From NCBI GenBank assembly GCA_028288765.1, contig JAQGHQ010000272.1, positions 1 to 64,000 of the forward strand: DNA of 64,000 bases, read 5' to 3'. The DNA comes from Gemmataceae bacterium. GTDB lineage: Bacteria; Planctomycetota; Planctomycetia; Gemmatales; Gemmataceae. The translations under genes and the position numbers were made by a program. The stretch's first letter is position 1; each line of letters opens with the position of its first letter. The notes under the pieces are model-generated. The model ran no database searches, had not been told where the DNA came from, and saw only the letters and a program-made list of their open reading frames with translations. Shown in pieces: positions 1-9,466 of this stretch.

Positions 1-90
1 AAGCGCCGCGGGAAGCGGCGACCCGCGGCCTTCCAACTCGTCCAAGATCCGGCCGACCTGAACCCCTGGGAATGCGATCGGTACCCATGA
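1..90 (+). CDS. possible C-terminal end of an upstream gene (partial)
   Basis: Frame 1 is open from the first base and ends at TGA 88-90, giving 29 codons rich in Arg and Lys at the start and ending in an Asp-Arg-Tyr-Pro tail. It could be the tail of a gene cut off by the window edge. It is too short to recognise, and an open stretch this short is expected by chance in GC-rich DNA. Confidence 0.2.
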   Translation, partial: KRRGKRRPAAFQLVQDPADLNPWECDRYP

Positions 91-390
91 GTGTGAACGG
101 GGGCCAAGCGCGAGATCGGGTCTTCGACCGACGCAACCGGCGGATTCGCCTGAAAAAATTGCCTCCCAGCCCTTAAGTTGAGCGCTATGAGGGCGGCCCC
201 TACCAACCCGGGTCCGGTCGGGGCCGCCCGCCGTGGCGGCCCGAGCCTTTCAACAAAGCAAGACGCCCTCGCAGGACCAGGCTCTGACAAAACACCTCAG
301 CTCGCCTTGACACCCGTGTGCCGAGAGGATTTCGTCAGTGCCCCAGGCTCCGCACCCGCCGGCCCGGACCACGTCCCAAGGACCGACCCG
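91..390. other. non-coding leader before glycogen phosphorylase
   Basis: No gene is supported in these 300 bases. The phosphorylase frame is open back to a TTG at 178, but that extension has no similarity to the family. An AAGGA ribosome-binding site lies at 378-382, just before the chosen ATG at 391. No clear promoter was found. Confidence 0.4.
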
Positions 391-2874
391 ATGTCCCCCC
401 CTCCCACCACCCGGTTGTCCGACACCATCCGGACCGGGGTCACCGTCGCGGACCTGAAGCAGGCGTTTCTCGACAACCTGTACTACATCCAGGCCAAGTT
501 CCCCGCCGTCACCACCCGGAACGATCACTACATGGCCCTGGCGTACACCGTTCGGGACCGGCTACTGCACCGGTGGGTCCGGACCGCCCGGACGAACTAC
601 GAGCGGGCCAGCCGGACGGTCTGCTACCTGTCCGCCGAGTACCTGCTCGGCCCGCAGTTGGGGAACAATCTGGTGAACCTCGGCCTCTTCGACCCGGCCC
701 GCCAGGCGATGGCCGAGTTCGGGCTAGACCTGGACGACCTGTTGGACCAGGAGGAGGAGCCGGGGCTGGGCAACGGCGGGCTCGGCCGGCTGGCCGCCTG
801 CTTCCTCGACTCCCTGGCCACCCTCCAGGTTCCGACCATCGGGTACGGCATCCGGTACGAGTTCGGCATCTTCAAACAGGTGATCCGGGACGGGTGGCAG
901 ACGGAACTCACCGACAAGTGGCTACGGTTCGGCAACCCCTGGGAGGTCCCCCGGCCGGAGATCACCGTCCCGGTCGGGTTCGGGGGCCGGACCCGGGCCT
1001 GGCGGGACGCGGCCGGCCGGTATCGGGTGGAGTGGGTGCCCGACCAGGTGATCGTCGGCGTGGCCCACGACACCCCGGTCCTCGGATACCGGGTGAACAC
1101 CGCCAACCTGCTCCGGCTGTGGCAGGCCCAGGCGTGCGAGTCGTTCGACTTCCAGGCGTTTAACGCCGGCGACTACCTCGGGGCGGTGACCGCCAAGGTC
1201 GTCTCCGAGAACATCACCAAGGTGCTCTACCCGAACGACGCGTCGGCCCAGGGGAAGGTCCTGCGGCTCCAGCAGCAATACTTTTTCGCCGCCTGTTCGC
1301 TCCACGACATGATCCGGATTTACACCCAGCGGGCGACCGACCTGTCCCGCTTCCACGAGAGGTACGCCGTCCAGTTGAACGACACCCACCCGGCGGTGGC
1401 GGTGGCCGAGTTGATGCGGCTCCTGGTCGACGAGCACGGGATGGACTGGGACCCGGCCTGGGAGGTGACCCGCAAGACCTTTGCATTCACCAACCACACC
1501 CTGTTACCCGAGGCCCTGGAAGTGTGGCCGGTGGAGCTGTTCGGCCGGCTCCTCCCCCGGCACCTGGAAATCATCTTCGAGATCAACCGGCGGTGGCTCG
1601 ACCGGGTGCGCGCCCGGTTCCCGGGGGACGACGGCCGGGCCCGGCGGATGTCCCTGATCGACGAGGACCACGGCCGGGCGGTGCGGATGGCCCACCTGGC
1701 GTGCGTCGGGAGTCACGCGGTCAACGGGGTGGCCGGGCTCCACAGCCGCCTCCTGCGGGAACACCTCCTGCGGGACTTCGCCGAGTTCGAGCCCGGGCAG
1801 TACCTGAACGTCACCAACGGGATCACCCCGCGGCGGTTCCTGCTGCTGTGCAACCCCCGGCTGGCGACCCTGATCAGCGCCGCCATCGGCGACGGCTGGG
1901 CGGCCGACCTGGACCGCCTCCGCGGGCTCGAGCCGTTCGCCGCCGATCCCGGCTTTCGGGCCGAGTGGCGGGGGGTAAAGCGGGCGGCCAAGGCGGACCT
2001 GGCCGCCCTGATCGCCGCCCGGACGGGGGTGACAGCCGATCCCGACTCGCTCTTCGACGTCCAGGCCAAACGGTTCCACGAGTACAAGCGGCAGCACCTG
2101 AACGTGCTGCACGTCGTCACCCGCTACCTGCGGCTGAAGGACGACCCCTCGGCCGCCGACGTGCCACGGACCGTCGTGTTCGCCGGGAAGGCGGCTCCGG
2201 GCTACTTCCTTGCCAAGCTCGTCATCAAGTTGATCACCTCCGTCGCCGAGGTGGTGAACGCCGACCCGGACGTCCGCGGGCGCCTGCGGGTGGTGTTCGT
2301 GCCGGATTTCAACGTCCGGACCGGCCAACGGCTCTACCCGGGGGCCGACCTGTCCGAGCAGATTTCGACGGCCGGGAAGGAGGCGTCCGGGACCGGGAAC
2401 ATGAAGTTCGCCTTGAACGGCGCGCTGACCATTGGGACCCCGGACGGGGCGAACATCGAAATCCTCAGGGAGGTCGGACCAGAACACTTTTTCGCGTTCG
2501 GGCTGACCGCCGAGGAGGTGGACAGCCGGCGGGCGAACGGATACCGGCCGACGGATGTCGTCCGGGCGGACCCGGTGCTGCGCCGGGCACTCGACCGGAT
2601 CGGGGACGGCACGTTCGCCCGCGGGGACCGGGACCTCTTCCGCCCCCTGCTGGATAATCTGTTCCGGCACGACCCGTTCCTGGTGCTGGCCGATTACGCC
2701 GGCTATGTGGCCTGCCAGGACGAGGTGAGCCGGGCGTACACCGACCCGGAGGGGTGGGCGCGGAGCTCGATCCTGAACGTCGCCCGGATGGGATACTTCT
2801 CCTCGGACCGGAGCATCCGGGAGTACTGCGCCTCCGTGTGGGGCGTCGATCCGGTGCCGGTGGACCTGAAGTAA
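391..2874 (+). CDS. glgP: glycogen/starch/alpha-glucan phosphorylase
   Basis: This enzyme removes glucose 1-phosphate from the non-reducing ends of glycogen using pyridoxal phosphate, in the cytoplasm. The 827-aa product has the normal family length. Near the N-terminus it has the glycine-rich segment EPGLGNGGLGRLAACFLDS. Near the C-terminus it has EASGTGNMKFALNGALTIG, whose lysine at about residue 672 is the expected PLP Schiff-base lysine. The start at ATG 391 is preferred because AAGGA lies 8 bases upstream and the homologous part begins shortly after. The frame continues back to 178, but the extra 71 residues look like translated leader. No other glycogen gene is adjacent. Confidence 0.95.
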   Translation: MSPPPTTRLSDTIRTGVTVADLKQAFLDNLYYIQAKFPAVTTRNDHYMALAYTVRDRLLHRWVRTARTNYERASRTVCYLSAEYLLGPQLGNNLVNLGLFDPARQAMAEFGLDLDDLLDQEEEPGLGNGGLGRLAACFLDSLATLQVPTIGYGIRYEFGIFKQVIRDGWQTELTDKWLRFGNPWEVPRPEITVPVGFGGRTRAWRDAAGRYRVEWVPDQVIVGVAHDTPVLGYRVNTANLLRLWQAQACESFDFQAFNAGDYLGAVTAKVVSENITKVLYPNDASAQGKVLRLQQQYFFAACSLHDMIRIYTQRATDLSRFHERYAVQLNDTHPAVAVAELMRLLVDEHGMDWDPAWEVTRKTFAFTNHTLLPEALEVWPVELFGRLLPRHLEIIFEINRRWLDRVRARFPGDDGRARRMSLIDEDHGRAVRMAHLACVGSHAVNGVAGLHSRLLREHLLRDFAEFEPGQYLNVTNGITPRRFLLLCNPRLATLISAAIGDGWAADLDRLRGLEPFAADPGFRAEWRGVKRAAKADLAALIAARTGVTADPDSLFDVQAKRFHEYKRQHLNVLHVVTRYLRLKDDPSAADVPRTVVFAGKAAPGYFLAKLVIKLITSVAEVVNADPDVRGRLRVVFVPDFNVRTGQRLYPGADLSEQISTAGKEASGTGNMKFALNGALTIGTPDGANIEILREVGPEHFFAFGLTAEEVDSRRANGYRPTDVVRADPVLRRALDRIGDGTFARGDRDLFRPLLDNLFRHDPFLVLADYAGYVACQDEVSRAYTDPEGWARSSILNVARMGYFSSDRSIREYCASVWGVDPVPVDLK

Positions 2875-2880
2875 GACGGG

Positions 2881-2950
2881 CGGTAGGAGAAAAGCGACCC
2901 GTGCAGAGAGTGGGTGTCCCGGGCGGGTTGTCCGCCCGATCGGAGATGGT
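2881..2950. repeat. dispersed repeat copy A (GGYAGGAGAA family)
   Basis: Just downstream of the phosphorylase stop is a stretch beginning GGTAGGAGAAAAGCGACCC, continuing with a GTGGGTG block and a GGGCGG/CCGCCC hairpin. The same order of blocks recurs at 21725-21790 and 56295-56405, and its first block recurs at 36084-36101. The orientation is the same in all copies. It is a dispersed intergenic repeat of unknown role. Confidence 0.5.
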
Positions 2951-3075
2951 GTGGGGGACCGAACCGGCCGTCGAGCCGTCCGCCTCGGTCCGCTGATCTG
3001 GTCGACAGGGTGACCGGCCCAACCATTCTTTGGGAAATGTTTGGCCACCTGTCTACCCCGGCGGCCGCGCGGGCC

Positions 3076-3984
3076 TCACGGCCCCCGGCGCTTCACCATG
3101 GCGACCTCGTTCCCGACCGGGCTGTACCGCACCTCGTCCATGAACGCCCGGATCAGTACGAGGCCGCGGCCGTACGTGCCCCCCAGGGTGGCCGGGTCCG
3201 CCGGGTCGGGCCGGTCCGGGAGCGGGACTCCGGGCCCCTCGTCCCGGACGACGTATGTCACCTCCGCCGGCGTCCCCAGGGCGGTGATGTAGACCCGGCG
3301 GTCCCGGTACGGCGGGCAGGTCCGCCGGTCCTCGACCAGCCGGTGGTACGCCGCCTCCTCGGTCTGCTTCAACTTCGAAGGGACCTCCAGGTTGCCCTGT
3401 TCCATCGCGTAGACCAGGGCCTCCCGGACCGCAACGCCCACCTGTAGCCGACCGGTCTCGTCACAAACCTGCGCCCACTCGAGCCCGTCTTCCAGCCACC
3501 CCACCACGGGCGGGATCAGGGCCGGGTCGTTGGCCAGGGCGAAGCAATATTCGGTCCGGGTCAGGCACTTCAGGGCGGCCTGCCGCCCCCGGGCCGCCTG
3601 GGTCAGGACGAGGATGCCCTCGACCGTCCGGAGGAGATCATGGGCCAGGTTCACCTTGGGGACGTAGCTGGCCGCACCCCGCTCCAGGGCCTTGACCGCG
3701 ACGTCGAAACTGCCGTGGGCGGTCATCAGGACGACCGGGACGGACGGGTACCGGCCGCGGACCTCCGCGACCAGTTCGAGGCCGTCCATCTCGGGCATCC
3801 GGAGGTCCGTCAGGACGGCGTCGGGCAGCGCCTCCCGCATAACCGCCAGGGCTTCGCGGCCGTTCCCGGCGTAAACCACTTTCATCCCGGCGACTCCCCC
3901 CTTGTCGGCCTGGCCGGATTCCAGGAAGGCGCCGATCCGGCGGCGCTCCACCGCGGAGTCGTCGACGACGAGGACCGTTGTCAT
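3076..3984 (-). CDS. response regulator with GHKL ATPase-like output domain
   Basis: This 302-aa protein is probably the output of the sensory operon encoded upstream. Residues 1-125 form a receiver domain: the acidic pair is at about 8-9, the phospho-acceptor is D60 in LTDLRMPEMDG, and a threonine and lysine follow. Residues from about 170 to the end resemble a histidine-kinase-like (GHKL) ATPase of the anti-sigma kinase type, with an N-box-like EALVYAMEQGNLE and DEGPGVP followed by GTYGRGLVLIRAFMD. The usual N-box asparagine is Tyr here. There is no DNA-binding domain, so output is probably by protein contact or phosphotransfer. Its ATG overlaps the kinase stop as ATGA, which implies translational coupling. 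Confidence 0.85.
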   Translation of the reverse strand: MTTVLVVDDSAVERRRIGAFLESGQADKGGVAGMKVVYAGNGREALAVMREALPDAVLTDLRMPEMDGLELVAEVRGRYPSVPVVLMTAHGSFDVAVKALERGAASYVPKVNLAHDLLRTVEGILVLTQAARGRQAALKCLTRTEYCFALANDPALIPPVVGWLEDGLEWAQVCDETGRLQVGVAVREALVYAMEQGNLEVPSKLKQTEEAAYHRLVEDRRTCPPYRDRRVYITALGTPAEVTYVVRDEGPGVPLPDRPDPADPATLGGTYGRGLVLIRAFMDEVRYSPVGNEVAMVKRRGP

Positions 3985-6900
3985 GGCTGTCGCTCCTGAT
4001 TCCCCGGGGGGCGGTCGTCCCCCGGCCCGGGGCGGGTGGCGCCGAACGCGGCCAGGGCCGGGAGGAGTAAGGAGACTTCCCGTTCGAGGGTGGCGGCCGC
4101 GGCCCCCACCCCGGCGAGGTCGCCGTCGCGCCCCATGTCCTCCAGGCGGAGAGCGGCCGCGCGGGCGGCCGAGGCCGCGAACGTGTCCAGTGACCCCTTG
4201 AGCGTGTGGGCCGCCCGCCTGACCCCGGCGGCGTCCGCCCGGGCGATGGCCGCCCGGAGGTCGGCCGACAGGCGGCGGTACTCCTCCAGGAACAACCCGG
4301 TCAGTTCCCTCAGCAACCCGCGGTCGCCCCCGACCTGGTCCAGGGCCCTCGGCCAGTCGATCGCCCCCCCCGGCGGCGCGTCCCCGCCCGGACCGGGGTC
4401 CGGCGGGAGGTCCCCGGCCACCCCCGCGAGGGCCGCGAACAGCTCTTTCGGCCGGATCGGCTTGGACAGGTAGCCGTCCATCCCGGCGGCCAGGCACCGC
4501 TCCCGGTCCCCCTTCATCACGTGCGCGGTCATCGCGATCACCTGCACATGGCGGCCCGTCCCGGCCTCTTCCCGGCGGACGACCGCGGTCGCCTCCAGGC
4601 CGTCCATCTCGGGCATCTGGACGTCCATTAGCACGACGTCGAAGGCCTCCCGCCGGACCGCGGCCACCGCCTCCCGGCCGTTGTTCGCCACCACGACGTG
4701 GTGGCCCTGCGTCCCGAGCAGGCCGATGGCCACCCGCTGGTTGACCAGCCCGTCCTCGGCGAGCAGGACCCGGAGCGGCCGGCTCGCCCGCGGCGGGGGC
4801 GGCGCCGCGGCCCGGGGGGCCTCGCCCCCCCTCGCCCCGACGACCGCCATGATGGCCTCCAACAGGTCGGACTGGCGGACCGGTTTCAGCAGGCACCGGG
4901 CGATCCCGAGTTCGCGGCGGTGGTCGGCGGTCAGAGGCTGGTCGGCCGACGACAGCATCAACAAGCTACACCCGGCCAGTGTCGGGTCCTCGTTGATCCG
5001 CCGCGCCAGGGTGAACCCGTCCATGTCGGGCATCACGGCGTCCAGAACGGCCAGCCGGAAGGGGGCCCCCGCGGCGGCCGCGCGGCCCAGTTCGACCAGG
5101 GCCGCCCGGCCGCCGTCCACGCCCACGGCCTTCATCCGCCAGGTGGTCAGCATCTCCTCCAGGATCCGCCGGCTCGTCCGGTTGTTGTCCACCACCAGGA
5201 CCGGGAGGTTCTCCAAGACGTCCGGCCGCGGGGGGGTGTCGGGCAGGTCTTCCTCGCGGGCCCGGTCCAGGGTCAACCGGAAGTGGAAGGTACTCCCCGC
5301 GGCCGGCTCGCTCTCGACCTCGAGCCGCCCGCCCATGAGGCCGATCAGCTGCGTCGAGATAGTCAGTCCCAGGCCCGTCCCGCCGTACCGCCGGGTGGTC
5401 GAGCTGTCCACCTGGCTGAACGCGTTGAAGATCTGCCGTTGTTTGTCCGGCGGGATGCCGATGCCCGTGTCGTGGATGGCGAAGTGCAGCCCGACCCGGC
5501 CGGGGGCGGGCGGGCCGTTCGGGGCGGACGGCTCCTTTCCCCCCCCGCCCGGGTCCCCGACCGGCGTCAGGTTGACCGAGACGATCACCTCGCCGGCGTC
5601 GGTGAACTTGATCGCGGTGCCGACCAGGTTGACGACCAGCTGGCGGAGTCGGCCCGGGTCGCCGACCAGGGCGTCGGGCACGTCCGGGGCGACGTAGCAG
5701 GCCAGTTCGAGCCCCTTCTGGGCCGCCCACATGCCGAGCGAGTGGACGGCGTCGTCGAGCATCTTCCGGAGCCGGAACGGGATCGCCTCGAGCTCCATCT
5801 TCCCGGCCTCGATCTTGGACAAGTCCAGGATGTCGTTGAGCAGCCGGAGGAGGGAGTCGGCGGACAGGCGGACGGTCTCCAGGTACTCCTGCTGGTCCGG
5901 CGTGAGCGGGGTGTGCAGGAGCAGGTCGGTCATCCCGAGGACGCCGTTCATCGGGGTCCGGATCTCGTGGCTCATGTTCGCCAGAAATTCCCCCTTGGAC
6001 CGGTTCGCCCGCACGGCGTCTTCCTGGGCCCGCCGGAGTTCGGCCTCGACGCGCTTGCGCGCGGTGATTTCCACGAACGCCACGACCGCCCCGATCACCT
6101 CCCGCTCCCGGTACATGGGGGTGGACCAGAATTCCACGGGGATCCTCGTCCCGTCGGCCCGCCAGAAGCCCTCGGCGTCGGAATGGGTCGCCGTCTCGGT
6201 CCGGAACGTCAGGCACACCGGGCATTCGCCCCACGGGTACGGCCGGCCGTCGGGCCGGGGGTGGTGGATCAGGTCGTGCATCTGCCGGCCGAGCAGGGCG
6301 GCGGTGCTTTCGTACCCCAGCAGGCGGGCGCACGCCGGGTTGCAGAACACGCACCGGCCGTCGAGGTCCACCCCGTAAATCCCCTCGGCGGTGGAATCGA
6401 GGAGCAGCTTGAACTGCCGTTTGAGGCCCCGCTCCCGGGCGGTCACCTCGATCGCCATGACGCGGAACGCCTCGGTCAGCCGGGCGACCTCGTCGTTCCC
6501 GCGGGCGGCCGGGAACCACTCCGGCAGGGCCGCGGCCTCGCCGCCCGGCAGGCCGTCGCTGGCCGCGAGCCGCTGGGCGCTGTCGGTGAGGCGGGTCAGC
6601 GGGAGGGTAATCTGCCGCATCATCGTAACGGTTAAATAGACACCAATTATAAAAAATGATGTGACAATAATTGACGTTTCACTAATACGCTTCCAGATAA
6701 CCGTCCGGATCGGCGCCCGGTCCATCCCGACGTGGACGTACCCGCCCCGCCCGGCGAGGATGGGGCTGCAGACGTCGATGCACTCGCCGGCGCCCGGGAC
6801 GCGGACGTCATGAATGACGGTCCGGTGGGGGTCCCCGCCGATCTCCCGGACCGCGGCCGGGACGCTCGGCGCGAACGTGTGGGAAACGACCTCGCCGTGG

Positions 6901-7169
6901 TCGTCGACCACCAGGATGTAGGAGACCCCGGGGGTCCCGTCCTTCCGCTCGTCGATCATCGCCTGGACCGTCGCCGGGTCCCGGTTGAGGAGGGTTTCGA
7001 CGCTCGCGCTGGCGGTACTCTCGGCGATGATCTTGCCCTGGGTCTGGAACTCCGCGGTCATCGTCCGGTCGACGCTCCAGGTCAGGAAGCCGGCCAGGAC
7101 CAGGATGGTGAGCCCGAACAGCCCGACCACGATCAGGAGCGTCCGGGGTAACAGGCCGTAGGGTCTCAT
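3981..7169 (-). CDS. hybrid sensor histidine kinase (PAS-HisKA-HATPase-REC-REC-HPt)
   Basis: A 1062-aa inner-membrane kinase. A transmembrane helix lies at about 8-30, a periplasmic loop follows to about 170, and a second helix at about 172-192 leads into a HAMP-like linker. A PAS domain at about 275-390 contains a GECPVCLTF segment. The dimerisation/phosphoacceptor motif NMSHEIRTPMNG places the active histidine at about H401, followed by the ATPase domain with GIGIPPDKQ and GGTGLGLTIS. Two receivers (about 651-770 and 797-915, with LDAVMPDMDG and LMDVQMPEMDG) precede a C-terminal HPt domain with AHTLKGS near 987. The ATG at 7169 overlaps the stop of the upstream binding-protein gene (ATGA). 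It is likely a multistep phosphorelay feeding the receiver protein at 3076-3984. Confidence 0.93.
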   Translation of the reverse strand: MRPYGLLPRTLLIVVGLFGLTILVLAGFLTWSVDRTMTAEFQTQGKIIAESTASASVETLLNRDPATVQAMIDERKDGTPGVSYILVVDDHGEVVSHTFAPSVPAAVREIGGDPHRTVIHDVRVPGAGECIDVCSPILAGRGGYVHVGMDRAPIRTVIWKRISETSIIVTSFFIIGVYLTVTMMRQITLPLTRLTDSAQRLAASDGLPGGEAAALPEWFPAARGNDEVARLTEAFRVMAIEVTARERGLKRQFKLLLDSTAEGIYGVDLDGRCVFCNPACARLLGYESTAALLGRQMHDLIHHPRPDGRPYPWGECPVCLTFRTETATHSDAEGFWRADGTRIPVEFWSTPMYREREVIGAVVAFVEITARKRVEAELRRAQEDAVRANRSKGEFLANMSHEIRTPMNGVLGMTDLLLHTPLTPDQQEYLETVRLSADSLLRLLNDILDLSKIEAGKMELEAIPFRLRKMLDDAVHSLGMWAAQKGLELACYVAPDVPDALVGDPGRLRQLVVNLVGTAIKFTDAGEVIVSVNLTPVGDPGGGGKEPSAPNGPPAPGRVGLHFAIHDTGIGIPPDKQRQIFNAFSQVDSSTTRRYGGTGLGLTISTQLIGLMGGRLEVESEPAAGSTFHFRLTLDRAREEDLPDTPPRPDVLENLPVLVVDNNRTSRRILEEMLTTWRMKAVGVDGGRAALVELGRAAAAGAPFRLAVLDAVMPDMDGFTLARRINEDPTLAGCSLLMLSSADQPLTADHRRELGIARCLLKPVRQSDLLEAIMAVVGARGGEAPRAAAPPPPRASRPLRVLLAEDGLVNQRVAIGLLGTQGHHVVVANNGREAVAAVRREAFDVVLMDVQMPEMDGLEATAVVRREEAGTGRHVQVIAMTAHVMKGDRERCLAAGMDGYLSKPIRPKELFAALAGVAGDLPPDPGPGGDAPPGGAIDWPRALDQVGGDRGLLRELTGLFLEEYRRLSADLRAAIARADAAGVRRAAHTLKGSLDTFAASAARAAALRLEDMGRDGDLAGVGAAAATLEREVSLLLPALAAFGATRPGPGDDRPPGNQERQP

Positions 7170-8518
7170 TTGCCCCACCTCGCCCAGTCGTCGAGCGGTT
7201 CGAACCGGCCGTCCCGGACCACCGTGTAATAGACCCGGTGGATCGCCTGGTGCCGGGCGGGGGTGAGGGAGACCGGTACGCCGATGCCGAGGTCCAGATC
7301 CCGGATCGCCTCCGCGGCCGGCCGGAGCCGCGCCCGCTCGAACGGCGGCCCCATCCGGTCCAGAATGGCGACGAGGAGTTTGGCGTTCAGGAACCCCTCC
7401 AGACTGACGAAACTCAGCTGCACCGGCTGGTATTCCTCGGCCCCGAGGTGGGGCGGGGGGGGCGGGGGGTAGAGGGCCATGAGGTCCCGGTACTCGCGGA
7501 CGGCGGGCAGCGTCAGGTCGTTGTAGCTCGGGACGACCTGCGAATTGATCAGGTCCCGTGTGTAATCCGTCCCCCCGGCCTTCCCGGCCGCCTGAAGGAC
7601 GGCGAGCAGGTTTTCGCTCCCGACGAAGGAGACGTTGGCGATCGGGACGTCCCAGCCGGCGTCGCGGGCGTCGCGGATGAACGCGGCACACGCCCCGTAG
7701 GAACCGATGGAAATGACGGCATCCGCGTCGGCCCGCCGGAGGATGTCCACCTGCCGTTTCAGGCTTTCCTCGTAGGGCGTGCCCCGCCGGTAGGTGGCTT
7801 CCCCGGCCATTTCCAGGTGATGCCGGGCCAGGGCAACTCGGACCCCCTCCCAGCCGTTGCGGCCGTACGCATCGATCTGGTAGAAGACCGCCACCCGCCG
7901 CCTGCCGATCGCGATGAAATGGTCCACCAACCCGGCGGTCTCCTCGTAGTAGGAGGTCCGCAAGTTGAACACGAAATCCCCATACGGGGCCCGGCGTTGG
8001 GGCTGAGCGCCGGTGAAGGGGAAGAACAGGAAGACGGATTTGTCGCCGTACTGCTTGAGGAGCGGCAGGCAGCGGGTCGTGGTCGGGGTGCCGACGTAGT
8101 TGAAGAGCAAGAATACGTCGTCGGTCTCGATCAGGCGGGTCGTGTTTTCGATCGCCGGGGCCGGGTTATAGCCGTCGTCGTACGCCCGGATGACGACCCG
8201 CCGGCCGTGGACCCCGCCCCGGGCGTTGACGTGTTCGAAGAACGCCATCGACCCGCGATACAGTTCGATCCCCAACCCCTGGCTCGGCCCCTCGAACGGA
8301 GCGGACATGCCGACCTGGATCACGTCCCCGTCCGCCGGCCCACCCGGGGGGCGGGGGGGGCCGTACGCGACCGGCTGCGGGGTATCCCCTCGACCAGGAT
8401 CTGACGAGCGCAACTCTCTTTCCACGACCGCCCACCACGCCACCGCCAGGACACACAAGGCGAGGACGCCCCCGAACAAGACGATCACCGCCCGGGTAGG
8501 AGCGAAGTCTCGTGCCAC
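7166..8518 (-). CDS. ABC-type branched-chain amino acid/urea-like substrate-binding protein
   Basis: This 450-aa protein belongs by sequence to the Leu/Ile/Val- and urea-binding type of periplasmic binding proteins (Peripla_BP_6). It has one N-terminal hydrophobic segment (about 10-30) that looks like an uncleaved anchor or signal. Family hallmarks include VGMSAPFEGPSQGLGIELY, NARGGVHGRRV and the central FNYVGTPTT. No permease or ATPase gene is nearby. It is first in an operon with a hybrid kinase and a receiver protein, so it probably senses a small ligand for the kinase rather than importing it. The start is GTG 8518. The ligand cannot be read from sequence. Confidence 0.85.
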   Translation of the reverse strand: MARDFAPTRAVIVLFGGVLALCVLAVAWWAVVERELRSSDPGRGDTPQPVAYGPPRPPGGPADGDVIQVGMSAPFEGPSQGLGIELYRGSMAFFEHVNARGGVHGRRVVIRAYDDGYNPAPAIENTTRLIETDDVFLLFNYVGTPTTTRCLPLLKQYGDKSVFLFFPFTGAQPQRRAPYGDFVFNLRTSYYEETAGLVDHFIAIGRRRVAVFYQIDAYGRNGWEGVRVALARHHLEMAGEATYRRGTPYEESLKRQVDILRRADADAVISIGSYGACAAFIRDARDAGWDVPIANVSFVGSENLLAVLQAAGKAGGTDYTRDLINSQVVPSYNDLTLPAVREYRDLMALYPPPPPPHLGAEEYQPVQLSFVSLEGFLNAKLLVAILDRMGPPFERARLRPAAEAIRDLDLGIGVPVSLTPARHQAIHRVYYTVVRDGRFEPLDDWARWGK

Positions 8519-8600
8519 AAGACCGTCCGCCTATATTAAAATTAGTTGAAAATACAATCTTATATCTATTTTCATAATAGGTCGCTCTGTCGGTGACGCC
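8519..8600 (-). promoter_or_regulatory. AT-rich leader, probable promoter of the sensory operon
   Basis: The bases just upstream of the GTG at 8518 are strikingly AT-rich (8530-8580) in a GC-rich genome. On the minus strand a TTGTAT is followed 16 bases later by TATAGG, a loose sigma-70-like pair. The exact boxes are uncertain. Confidence 0.35.
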
Positions 8601-9466
8601 CGCCCCGGGTCTCGACCGCGTGTCAGGGACAATTTCGGGAGACGGGTGACCGGCCCTCCCGGGCGGTGTGACCCGCCGGCCGCGAAAGTGGTCCAAATCA
8701 CCACGGGGTAGACAAGACCTCCGCCCGCGGCGGCCTCACGGTTCTTCTTCCCGGGCTTTCGGCGCCGTCTTTATCCTAACATCAATGCCTCATCCTAGCA
8801 TCAAGACCTTTCACGCTCCGATGGCTCGCGCTGTCGCTCGGACGAGGCTAATTTTAATATCATCCTACCCGCTCCGCCCGGACCGGCCCAGTATCCGTAA
8901 GGGTGCAGCACCCCCGAACGCTCGGGGGCAGGCGTCAGAGCATGGCGGGCGGAAGGGGTGGGGGAAATGGCGCGACCGGGGGCGATCGGCAAGAGGAGGA
9001 CGCACGCGAAGGGCCGTGTCGAGTCCCCCCCGCACCCCGACACCGAGGGCCCCGCCCGGATTCAGGAGAGCGCCCCCCCGCGGCCGTAAGCTTGATCTCG
9101 ACTCCCTCGTTCTGGGGGAAGACCCGGACTCGTCCCGCTGCCACCCCCTCTCTGGCGTCTTCTGCTCAGAAAGGGGAAAAAAACCGAATCCGGCGGGCCC
9201 GTTCGGCAGGCGGAACTGGATTCCGCCGAGGGCTCTCGTCGCATCTCGTTTCAGATATGCCCCTTATAGCGAGTCGATCCCGCGCCCGCGCTCGGGCGCA
9301 ACGATTGCTGTCACCAGCACTACAACAGGAACTGTTTAACGATCAACATAGCCCCGAGGAGATCACCCTCGGTCGGGGATGTTCCCACCACCCTCCCAGC
9401 CGGAGTGGAGAGCCCTCCCCGGGCGATCCTCTCGACTGCCCCCTGTCCGCCTCGAAGGACACCGAC
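8601..9466. other. long intergenic region without a recognisable gene
   Basis: Open frames here translate to Arg/Pro-rich sequence with no family features, as expected from GC-rich non-coding DNA. Visible structure: two near-identical ATCCTARCATCAA blocks around 8775-8805, an AT-rich patch at 8845-8870, a perfect 7-bp hairpin with a 4-base loop at 8911-8928 (CCCCCGA/TCGGGGG), and a sigma-54-like site at 9295-9309. The end nearest 9467 is presumably the leader of the efflux operon. Confidence 0.4.
9294..9309 (+). promoter_or_regulatory. candidate sigma-54 promoter upstream of efflux operon
   Basis: GGGCGCAACGATTGCT has the invariant GG and GC separated by 10 bases and ends in TTGCT. It deviates from the TGGCACGNNNNTTGCW consensus at three other positions. 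It lies about 160 bases before the adaptor gene, and an NtrC-type activator is encoded at the end of the same gene run, so the assignment makes sense, but such matches arise by chance. Confidence 0.3.

Noticed and set aside
178-390. Extended N-terminus of the glycogen phosphorylase
   Set aside because: The extra residues have no family similarity, and a good ribosome-binding site precedes ATG 391.
8668-9339. Plus-strand open frame of 223 codons in the long gap
   Set aside because: The composition is Arg/Pro/Ser-rich with no motif or ribosome-binding site, typical of GC-rich non-coding DNA.
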